A stretch of 48,031 nucleotides of DNA, taken from JASBSR01 sp963847575 (GTDB lineage: Bacteria > Pseudomonadota > Gammaproteobacteria > SZUA-229). A program made the translations under genes and the position numbers. Every line of letters starts with the position of its first letter. Position 1 is the stretch's first letter. Of the stretch, positions 28,922-35,804 are shown piece by piece. The notes beneath the pieces are model-generated. The model saw only the letters and a list, made by a program, of their open reading frames with translations. It was not told the DNA's origin and made no database searches. The DNA lies in NCBI GenBank assembly GCA_963847575.1, contig CAWKAL010000013.1, forward strand, positions 1 to 48,031, read 5' to 3'.

Positions 28922-29588
28922 TCAGCGGCCAGGTTGTTTCCTGATTGTGTCCAGCGAGACCCGCTGCACGGCAGCACCAGGGGCTGACGCGGGATTGCTG
29001 CGGTCTACCAGGTACAGTCGATAACCATTGATGATGGCCGAGACATCCGCGGTTTTGTTGCTGAGATCGTGCGCGCAGGCACTGATGATATGCAGCACAC
29101 AAAACCACAGCACACACTGCGCCCAGAACGCATGCACTTCGGGCAGGTAAAATCCCAGCACAATATCGCTGGACGACAATCGCCGACCCGCTCGCCAGCA
29201 GCAGCACCAGCACGGCATAAAGCAGTAGATACACCGGCTTCCACAACGGGTTGTGCGCATACCAGCGTGGCAGGCCGGTTTTCCCCAGGGTCAGGTAGAA
29301 CAGCAGGGTTTTGCCCATGGCAGACAGCTCAGCAGCGCCCGGGATGAGTGCTGCCAGCCGCTCGTGCGGCTTACCGAACAGCATCAGGCTGATCCGCACG
29401 ATGAGCCCGAATGTCAGCACGCCGGCCGCGAGGTAATGAAAATCCAGCGCCGATTCTGCCAGTGACGGGCTGGCGGCGATCAAACCGCCGGTCACCAGCA
29501 GCACCAGCACCGGCAGACCGATGGCGGCATGACCAAGCCGCCACCAGCCACCCCATATCAACACCCGTTTGATCTCTATCGTTGCCAA
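28922..29588 (-). pseudogene. Cytochrome b561-like four-helix membrane protein, one frameshift
   Basis: The N-terminal part reads as a membrane b-type cytochrome, with RLGHAAIGLPVLVLLVTGG (helix 1, His20), then DFHYLAAGVLTFGLIVRI (helix 2, His51) and helix 3 around LLLYAVLVLLLASGSAIV. After AIVVQ the frame breaks. Removing one base near 29170 joins it to SSDIVLGFYLPEVHAFWAQ and then WFCVLHIISACAHD (helix 4), ending at 28922 after about 221 residues. Histidines in helices 1, 2 and the last part would ligate two haems. Such proteins pass electrons between quinones and periplasmic partners. The partner may be the Cys-rich protein that follows, but that is only positional. Confidence 0.75.
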
Positions 29589-29736
29589 TTACCTTGCCTG
29601 AATAGTGTTGCGAGACGATGTCACTGCTGCAACCAAAATATGCGCTATGCCATAAAGTTTTTTCGCGCTGTGCCGACGATTGTACTGCCAGCTATCGCCC
29701 GTCGCCCTGATACGCCAACCAGAAAGAGATGCAAAC

Positions 29737-30606
29737 ATGACACAAGCCAGTCAAGCAAGCAATATTGGGTTCGAGTTCATCACCAGCCTGAGTGCTGATC
29801 TCGCCAGGGGCGAGGTCGAGTTACCGGCGTTTCCCGAAGTGGCGCTGCGCATCAAGGACGCACTCAAAGATCCCGAGGTATCGGCAAAAAGCATTGCGAC
29901 TATCGCGGCTTCTGACCCGGTACTTTCTGCGCGTTTCCTGCAGGTCGCAAATTCCGCCCTGGTCAATGCCTGCGGCACAGAAATCAGGAACCTCAACATG
30001 GCGATCGCACGCATGGGCTTCAAGCTTGCGCAGAGCACCGCCACCTCGTTTGCGATCGAGCACTCGGTAAAGTCAGGCGCCAGCGCGTCGACACGCAAGC
30101 AACTGGAACCGCTCTGGAGTCACAGCATCGAGGTGGCAGCCTACTCATACGTGATTGCAGGAAAACTGGCGAAAAACATTAATCCGGATGAAGCCATGCT
30201 TGCCGGCCTGATACATGACATCGGCAAGTTCTACATCCTGTCAAAAATGGAAAAGTACCCGGAGATGCTGGCATCAACCGAGTTATTCGACAATATTATG
30301 TTTGACTGGCACACCGGCGTAGGCCGCAGCATTGTAGAAGCATGGAAATTTACCGCGGATTTCATTACCGTCACTGACGAACATGACAGCCTGGACCGGA
30401 TCAGGTGGCCGCCGGATTTGACCGATGTTGTCGTATTGCGAACCTGCTCGCTCATGCCGACAACAGACGAGCTACAGGCGCCCGACTGGACAAACATACC
30501 GGCGGCGAAAAAACTCGGCATAAACGAAGCAACAGCTGGCCTGATCCTGGATGATTCAGCCGAGGAAATAAAATCCATCGTCAGTGCGCTTGGAATGAAA
30601 AGCTAA
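29737..30606 (+). CDS. HDOD-domain signalling protein
   Basis: I place the start at 29737 (MTQASQASN), which is preceded by AGAAAGAG at a good distance; the longer frame from 29680 lacks one. The 289-residue protein is nearly all HDOD domain: VELPAFPEVALRIKDALKDPE, then IATIAASDPVLSARFLQVANSA and, later, GLIHDIGKFYIL. HDOD is an HD-GYP relative lacking full metal ligands, found in regulators of motility, stress and c-di-GMP-linked behaviour. Here HDIGKF is retained. It stands alone, divergent from the cytochrome gene and convergent with hopJ (18-base gap). Confidence 0.9.
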   Translation: MTQASQASNIGFEFITSLSADLARGEVELPAFPEVALRIKDALKDPEVSAKSIATIAASDPVLSARFLQVANSALVNACGTEIRNLNMAIARMGFKLAQSTATSFAIEHSVKSGASASTRKQLEPLWSHSIEVAAYSYVIAGKLAKNINPDEAMLAGLIHDIGKFYILSKMEKYPEMLASTELFDNIMFDWHTGVGRSIVEAWKFTADFITVTDEHDSLDRIRWPPDLTDVVVLRTCSLMPTTDELQAPDWTNIPAAKKLGINEATAGLILDDSAEEIKSIVSALGMKS

Positions 30607-30624
30607 TGCCAGGACCCAGACCGG

Positions 30625-30984
30625 TTATTTTACTGTCTTGAGCACTAGCGGTATTTTATCAAAGCTAATACCAGGCCAGCCTGTACAGATAAAATTCCGT
30701 ATATTTTGATGATCATCCTTATCCGGGTGCGGTAATACGTCACGACGATAATAATCACCAAAGCAATCCAGGGTTTGTTGCTGTGTCAGATTATGCAGTT
30801 TTGCAAAAGCAAACAGCCGGCACGAACCTGAATTCTGACCAGCGGCATTTACCAGGCTGCCATTTTTAAATTCGACCGGTGTGAATTCATAATAATTGTC
30901 GATTACTTCGATGACATCCGCAAATGCGACTGTTTCCGGCTGGGTTTGTATCTTTGAAAGTAACTGCTCAATAGTCATACGCAT
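30625..30984 (-). CDS. HopJ type III effector family protein
   Basis: The 119-residue protein matches the HopJ family from end to end: MTIEQLLSKIQTQPETVAFADVI at the start, then AAGQNSGSCRLFAFAKLHNL and HPDKDDHQNIRNFICTGW. Although named for a Pseudomonas effector, the family is widespread in non-pathogens without type III secretion, and none is seen here. The start is ATG at 30984 or the in-frame ATG at 30978. Both lie directly behind the T-run of the upstream gene's terminator, so there is no room for a normal ribosome binding site. Confidence 0.88.
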   Translation of the reverse strand: MRMTIEQLLSKIQTQPETVAFADVIEVIDNYYEFTPVEFKNGSLVNAAGQNSGSCRLFAFAKLHNLTQQQTLDCFGDYYRRDVLPHPDKDDHQNIRNFICTGWPGISFDKIPLVLKTVK

Positions 30985-31013
30985 AAAAAAGCGCCGGCCT
31001 GTTGAGCCGGCGC
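30985..31013 (-). terminator. Intrinsic terminator of the PEP-CTERM gene
   Basis: On the minus strand GCCGGCGC, a TCAACAG loop and GCGCCGGC are followed by six T residues, 26 bases after the stop at 31039. The T-run touches the hopJ start codon. Confidence 0.85.
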
Positions 31014-31038
31014 CTGTTCTCGAAAGCTTGAATGTAAA

Positions 31039-31824
31039 TTACTGGCGTGACTGCCTGCACCTGCCAAGGCCCAGCAGTGCAAAAAGCCCCGAACCAAATA
31101 ACCAGAACGCAGCAGGCAATGGCACCACGCTTGATGCAGCTGTGAGATAGGTATCATCATCAAAATTCATCTGCAATGTATGGAATGCATCAGCTGAACC
31201 ACCGAACGAGTTCGCCCGCAGGATCCCATAGACAGAAAAACTTTCACCAGCACCTATGTCAAAAGTGATCGTATCCGTAAGGGTAACGTCGCCAACAGGG
31301 ATAAACAGGTTGGAGGTACCCAGGTTATTGCCACACAGATAGGCACCAAAGCCGACAACATTATTTGCAAAAGCGTAATCACCATTTGAACAATACGTGT
31401 CAGAAACCATGTGTGTTGCGCCGCCCCTGATTTTTACGTCAGCCAGCACATAAGAACTGGTACTTATATCATCTGATACAACACCATGAAAGTTTAAATT
31501 CAGCGTAATGGTTTGGGTAATTGAACTGAAAAAAGTCTGGTAGGATTCAGCGCGGGCAGTCGTAAAATCATCGCTGTTCTCCGGACTTACTGAAACAGAC
31601 TCTGCACGTAGCACGGGCGTGTAGGAACTTCCACTCAGCGTAGTATCAGCGGCATACACTGCGCTCGATACGCTTGCGCTAGAGAAGCCGACACCGCCAT
31701 TTTCCGCACCGCCCTCAGCAAAATCCTGGCCTCGCGCATAGGCACCATAGAGTGCTATCGCATTCGCATTTGACGCCGCCAGCAAAAGCACGGTTGCACC
31801 AGCCAGTTGTTTTGTAATATTCAT
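31039..31824 (-). CDS. PEP-CTERM (VPLPA-type) exported protein
   Basis: The 261-residue protein has an N-terminal signal peptide (about 1-22, ASNANA) and a C-terminal sorting signal (about 234-261). The latter reads VPLPAAFWLFGSGLFALLG followed by an Arg-rich end, the VPLPA variant of the PEP-CTERM tag recognised by exosortases. The body is Ser/Thr/Gly-rich with three cysteines and no recognised domain. Family knowledge links such proteins with exopolysaccharide or biofilm matrix in Gram-negative bacteria. A sigma-54 promoter lies upstream and a terminator follows. The exosortase itself is not in the window. Confidence 0.9.
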   Translation of the reverse strand: MNITKQLAGATVLLLAASNANAIALYGAYARGQDFAEGGAENGGVGFSSASVSSAVYAADTTLSGSSYTPVLRAESVSVSPENSDDFTTARAESYQTFFSSITQTITLNLNFHGVVSDDISTSSYVLADVKIRGGATHMVSDTYCSNGDYAFANNVVGFGAYLCGNNLGTSNLFIPVGDVTLTDTITFDIGAGESFSVYGILRANSFGGSADAFHTLQMNFDDDTYLTAASSVVPLPAAFWLFGSGLFALLGLGRCRQSRQ

Positions 31825-31881
31825 AATTTCATACCCTTACTAATATATAATTCATACATCTTAAAAATGTAGTTTCAATAA

Positions 31882-31897
31882 AGCAACATCCAGGCCA
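31882..31897 (-). promoter_or_regulatory. Putative sigma-54 promoter of the PEP-CTERM gene
   Basis: The minus strand reads TGGCCTGGATGTTGCT, which has GG and GC separated by exactly 10 bases and closely fits the TGGCAC-N5-TTGCW consensus. It would start transcription near 31871, about 47 bases before the ATG at 31824. PEP-CTERM genes are known to be linked to RpoN and the PrsK/PrsR regulators. Confidence 0.65.
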
Positions 31898-32056
31898 CCT
31901 GATGTATCTTATTGAATACTAATATATCAATATTGATGCCCTGGTCAGCCAGTTCCATACTGTAAATAATATCGACAGCTGCATATTGTGCTTTCTTATT
32001 AGATGAATACAGGGTAAATATACCTCCTTTCGGCTGTCACAAAATTACACGCACCC

Positions 32057-32806
32057 ATGGCTCAAAAGAAAAAACAGAAACCAGAACCGATCGATTCGTT
32101 CCGTTTTCATACCGGTCGCATCCTGGCCGGAAAATATGAAGTCATGGAACTGCTCGGTGCCGGCTGGGAAGGCGAAGTCTACCTGGTGCGTGAAATCCAT
32201 ACCGACATCATCCGCACGGCTAAATTTTTCTTTCCGCAAAGAAACCTGCGCGACAAGGCGCTGCTGTTTTATGCGCGCAAATTGCACAAACTCCACAAGT
32301 GCCACGTGGTCATCCAGTACCACACCCAGGAAAAAATCATACTGCGGCAACAGTCAGTTTCCTTCCTGATTTCCGAGTTCGTCGAAGGCGAATTGCTCAG
32401 CGTTTTTCAAAAGCGGCAACCCGGAAAAAAACTTGCACCCTACCCGGCGATTCATTTATTACACGCCATGGCCGTAGGCATCGAATGTATCCATGCGCTT
32501 GGCGAATACCATGGCGACCTGCACTCTGAAAACATCATTGTTGAACGCTTCGGATTAAAGTTTGATCTGAAACTGCTCGACCTGTTTCACTGGGGCGCAC
32601 CCAGCAAGGCCAATATCGAGGACGACGTATGCAATATGATTCGAATTTTTTACGACACCCTGGGTGGCGCAAAAACCTATTCGAAATTACCCGCTGAAAT
32701 CAAAGCAGTCATCTGCGGCCTGAAGCGCTCGCTCATCCTGAAAAAATTTCGCACTGCTGGCGAGCTCAAGCGCTATCTCGAAAGCATGGAACTTCACCTG
32801 ACCTGA
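32057..32806 (+). CDS. Atypical Ser/Thr protein kinase
   Basis: The 249-residue protein shows a kinase fold. A glycine loop is at 34-41 (GAGWEGEV), a Lys56 in TAKFF corresponds to the ATP-anchoring lysine, and the catalytic loop is HGDLHSEN (152-159) with the catalytic Asp. The usual DFG is replaced by DLF (175-177, LLDLFHWG), which retains the metal-binding Asp. The C-lobe is short. Unlike typical PknB proteins it has no transmembrane or sensor domain. A PP2C phosphatase gene follows after 24 bases, so the two probably set the phosphorylation of the same target. No Shine-Dalgarno sequence is obvious before the ATG. Confidence 0.82.
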   Translation: MAQKKKQKPEPIDSFRFHTGRILAGKYEVMELLGAGWEGEVYLVREIHTDIIRTAKFFFPQRNLRDKALLFYARKLHKLHKCHVVIQYHTQEKIILRQQSVSFLISEFVEGELLSVFQKRQPGKKLAPYPAIHLLHAMAVGIECIHALGEYHGDLHSENIIVERFGLKFDLKLLDLFHWGAPSKANIEDDVCNMIRIFYDTLGGAKTYSKLPAEIKAVICGLKRSLILKKFRTAGELKRYLESMELHLT

Positions 32807-32830
32807 CACCACTATAAGAACCTGTAAATA

Positions 32831-33634
32831 ATGTCACCACATCAAGACAAGGCCGTGATCTACACGGCACAGGACCTGCTTCAGCCCGTAATGCACAGCT
32901 TTGCGTTTGGCAGTGCCTGCGTGTTTACTGTCAGGGCCGCAAACAAGGAATCACAAAACGAGGACAGCATTGCGCTGATACCTTTTGATGACCGGCGCGG
33001 CATCCTGGTGGTGGCCGATGGTGTCGGCGGCCACGCCAGGGGCGGTGATGCTTCAAAAATTGCTGTCACCGCCCTGCGCGATGCAATCGCGGAATTTGGT
33101 GAAACCAATGGCGACCTGCGCGATGCCATCCTGCGCGGCATTGATAATGCAAACCAGGAAATACTTGCCATGCAGTCCGGCTCCGCGACCACCATTGTGA
33201 TTACTGAAATCATTGGTGACCAGCTTCGCAGCTACCATGCGGGCGATTCTGTTTCACTGATCACCGGCCAGCGCGGAAAATTAAAATATCAGACAATTGC
33301 ACATTCACCTGTCGGATATGCCGTCGAGTCAGGCATGATCGATGAAGTAGAAGCCATGTCATCAGAAGAACGTCACCTGGTATCCAACATCATGGGCTGC
33401 AGCGATATGCGCATCGAAATCGGCCCGCAGCTGACACTGGCAAAACATGATACGGTTTTGCTCGGCAGTGACGGCGTCACTGATAACCTGATGATCGAGG
33501 ATATTGTGCAGACTATTCGCAAAGGCAAACTGATCGATGCAGGCACCCGCTTAATGCATGATTGCCTGGAAAAAATGCAGACGGCTGACGGCCACATCGA
33601 TGACCTGAGTGTTGTACTGTTCAGACACGCATAG
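32831..33634 (+). CDS. PP2C-family Ser/Thr phosphatase
   Basis: The 267-residue protein has the metal-binding motifs of PP2C phosphatases in order: NEDS (43-46), VADGVGGHARGG (61-72), YHAGDSVSLI, GSDGVTDN and IDDLSVVLF near the C-terminus. All the acidic metal ligands seem present, so it should be active. It has no transmembrane segment. It forms a two-gene unit with the upstream kinase and probably reverses its action. The N-terminal 25 residues are an extension beyond the core. Confidence 0.9.
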   Translation: MSPHQDKAVIYTAQDLLQPVMHSFAFGSACVFTVRAANKESQNEDSIALIPFDDRRGILVVADGVGGHARGGDASKIAVTALRDAIAEFGETNGDLRDAILRGIDNANQEILAMQSGSATTIVITEIIGDQLRSYHAGDSVSLITGQRGKLKYQTIAHSPVGYAVESGMIDEVEAMSSEERHLVSNIMGCSDMRIEIGPQLTLAKHDTVLLGSDGVTDNLMIEDIVQTIRKGKLIDAGTRLMHDCLEKMQTADGHIDDLSVVLFRHA

Positions 33635-33750
33635 CCCGCTGTTGCCACACCCCTGCAATCCCTCTGATCGCTGGCGATTAAAAAATGCCGACGCCCTGCG
33701 GCCAATCTAAGCCGGCGTGTTTGCATTATTCACTCAAAACCAAGAAAATA

Positions 33751-33771
33751 CGCGCTCGATTTTTGAGCGCG
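33751..33771 (+). other. Hairpin upstream of adk
   Basis: CGCGCTC, a GATTTTT loop and GAGCGCG form a perfect seven-base stem in the 190-base gap between the PP2C gene and adk. It lies 55 bases before the adk start and has no T-run in either direction, so it is more likely a leader structure than a terminator. Confidence 0.45.
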
Positions 33772-33825
33772 CCGGGCACTAACGCCTTAGGTGCTGATAT
33801 TGTTAACATTTTCCGAGGATTTCTG

Positions 33826-34467
33826 ATGAAACTGATTCTTTTAGGCGCACCTGGCGCAGGTAAAGGCACTGTCGCCAAGCTGCTGACCAAGCTCGACGGC
33901 TCTGTTCAAATTTCGACGGGTGACATTCTGCGCGGTGCAGTCGCAGCCGGTACCGAGCTGGGCAAGAAAGCCGAAGCCGCGATGAAAGCCGGCGACCTGG
34001 TCTCCGATGACCTCATCATGGGCATCATGGGTGAGCGCCTGAAAGAAGACGATTGCAAATCAGGCTACCTGCTCGACGGTTTCCCACGCACCATCCCCCA
34101 GGCGGAAGCACTGAAAGTGCTGCTGGCAAACATGGGCGAGAAACTCGATTGCGCAGTCGAGATTGACGTACCACGTGACGTTATTCTTGACCGCCTGACC
34201 ACACGCCGCACCTGCACCGGTTGTGGTGAAATTTACAACGTCAAATCAAACCCGCCGAAAAAAGAAGGCATCTGCGACAAGTGCGGCAGCCCGGTTGTAC
34301 AGCGTGATGACGAGACCGAAGAAGCCATCAGCAACCGCCTGAATGTATACAACAAGCAGACCGCGCCGCTGGTCGACTTTTACAAGAATGAAGGCATGCT
34401 GTTATCGGTACAGGCCACATCATCTGATGCTGTTATCGATGCGATCAAGAAAAAACTCGGTATGTAA
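33826..34467 (+). CDS. adk: Adenylate kinase
   Basis: The 213-residue enzyme interconverts ATP + AMP and 2 ADP in the cytoplasm. P-loop GAPGAGKGT (8-16), DGFPRT and the AMP-binding STGD are present. The LID carries four cysteines (CTGCGEIYN and CDKC, about 128-154), which indicates the zinc-binding form, not the Cys-less type of E. coli. I chose ATG 33826 because CGAGGA lies upstream and MKLILLGAPGAGKG is the standard N-terminus; a longer frame to 33685 is unlikely. A perfect hairpin terminator follows. Confidence 0.96.
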   Translation: MKLILLGAPGAGKGTVAKLLTKLDGSVQISTGDILRGAVAAGTELGKKAEAAMKAGDLVSDDLIMGIMGERLKEDDCKSGYLLDGFPRTIPQAEALKVLLANMGEKLDCAVEIDVPRDVILDRLTTRRTCTGCGEIYNVKSNPPKKEGICDKCGSPVVQRDDETEEAISNRLNVYNKQTAPLVDFYKNEGMLLSVQATSSDAVIDAIKKKLGM

Positions 34468-34484
34468 GCAGCATCGCGTACTGT

Positions 34485-34522
34485 AAAAAAGCCGGCAGCT
34501 GGATCCAGCTGCCGGCTTTTTT
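34485..34522. terminator. Bidirectional intrinsic terminator after adk
   Basis: A 38-base perfect palindrome consists of six A, GCCGGCAGCTGGATCC and its mirror, then six T. It can end transcription of adk and, on the other strand, of the gene starting at 35617. Confidence 0.9.
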
Positions 34523-34565
34523 ATGCCCGGTGAGAAAGATTAAATCAACAACAGCGGCGCTACTC

Positions 34566-34646
34566 GCAGATTCGAAGCAGGCAGATTCGAAGCAGGCAGA
34601 TTCGAAGCAGGCAGATTCGACGCGAGCAGATTCGTAGCAGGCAGAT
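34566..34646. repeat. 15-bp tandem repeat, about 5.4 copies
   Basis: Units of GCAGATTCGAAGCAG follow each other head to tail. The first three are identical, the fourth and fifth have a few changes, and a partial sixth follows. The array begins 43 bases after the adk terminator and ends just before the stop of the minus-strand gene at 34661. A minus-strand reading would give repeats of ACFES, but there is no start signal or other support for a gene. Confidence 0.9.
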
Positions 34647-34660
34647 AAACACGCTAACAA

Positions 34661-35617
34661 TCAGGACTGGTCAAACACATCGCGCATCAGCTGCAATGCT
34701 TCTGAACCGACGATCCCCTGCCGCCTTATTTGTCCGATAACCATATCCATTCGTGACGGAAAGCTTCCGGGCAAACATGTCTGCCAGCTCTCCAGCGCCA
34801 GTTCGATATGACCGTCTTCTTCATGCGCTACGGCGCGCTTAGCCAGTTTACAGGCCTGCTGAAAATGCAGCATGGCACTCACCAGGTCAGCAACATCGCG
34901 CAAACCCTCAATCTCGAACTCAGGATTGGCCGGGTCATTTATTTTGTACACCACTTCTTTCAATGCTGACTTGAATACATGGCACAGCGCAGTCGAATAC
35001 TGCCTGATCTCATAGTCTTTCAGCACATCGCAGACCATTATCTCAAGATAATAGTCATCGAACAGACTGCCGGTCACGTGGTTCCACGACTTTATCATTC
35101 TGATGACCGGGAGCAGTTTAGCTTTGTGCGCCAGGTCTGCTTTTGAAAGCCGGGTTTTGTACGCCAGGCTGTGGTAATCAACCCAGCCCTGCCAGGCCAG
35201 CGCCGGGACCAGGTAAGCGTTTTTGGGTGTCAGAAATCCCGGCTGCACTCTGAATGCAAAATTTTCAAACGGTACCAGGACCGCATTATATTTTTTTGAG
35301 AGTATCGCATCGGGATATTGCTGCTTCAGTGTTACCAGTAGTTTATCGAGCAGTTTCGCCGGCAGGTAACGCACGTTAAGTTCATGTTTGAACAGCACGA
35401 GCAAACTGATTTCGCATCCCGCAAGCGGGGATATCAGTGTTTTGCGTGCAAACGCACCCGGGATTACCGTGGAAAAAGTTGAAACATGCTGCGCCAGGCA
35501 TAATTCTATTTCAGCCTGGCGATCAGTAATTGCAGTGTATTCATCCAGCGGCAGCTCTGTCTTTTTCGCCAGCAGGTCGAATCCGTCATCAACGCTGTAG
35601 TGCACCTTGTTTTTCAT
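34661..35617 (-). CDS. CD-NTase/OAS-fold protein with degenerate active site
   Basis: The 318-residue protein has the layout of CD-NTase-like nucleotidyltransferases: GAFARKTLISPLAGCEISLLVLF (54-76) at the GS-x-x-R-x-T loop, a later FAFRVQPGF (120-128) and the helical LLPVIRMIKSWNHVTGSLFDDYYLEI typical of the OAS-like second domain. In active enzymes the first segment ends with Asp-X-Asp and the second has a third Asp; here they are Glu69-Ile-Ser71 and Arg123. It is therefore probably not a cyclase. The C-terminal 80 residues are helical with TPR character. It has its own promoter region and no CBASS partner beside it. Confidence 0.6.
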   Translation of the reverse strand: MKNKVHYSVDDGFDLLAKKTELPLDEYTAITDRQAEIELCLAQHVSTFSTVIPGAFARKTLISPLAGCEISLLVLFKHELNVRYLPAKLLDKLLVTLKQQYPDAILSKKYNAVLVPFENFAFRVQPGFLTPKNAYLVPALAWQGWVDYHSLAYKTRLSKADLAHKAKLLPVIRMIKSWNHVTGSLFDDYYLEIMVCDVLKDYEIRQYSTALCHVFKSALKEVVYKINDPANPEFEIEGLRDVADLVSAMLHFQQACKLAKRAVAHEEDGHIELALESWQTCLPGSFPSRMDMVIGQIRRQGIVGSEALQLMRDVFDQS

Positions 35618-35804
35618 TTACCCAGGTCCTTCCTTATATTAAAGCTCGACAAATATTCCACAATGCATCGTTCATCTGGCGCAGCGGTGACTCTCCACCA
35701 TATATAGCAGTTTGTTACAGGTAGATAAACGATTTGCTGATTTACCTACGATAGCAACACCAACAATGCTAATCTTCGACTGTCTATAAAATCAACTGAC
35801 CTCG

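Noticed and set aside
28515..29588. One 357-residue fusion of cytochrome b and small exported protein
   Set aside because: The middle has no homology. The two genes have their own starts, and the second has a strong ribosome binding site at 28805.
34445..34660. Minus-strand reading with ACFES repeats over the 15-bp array
   Set aside because: It has no start signal, crosses the strong adk terminator and is explained by the tandem repeat.
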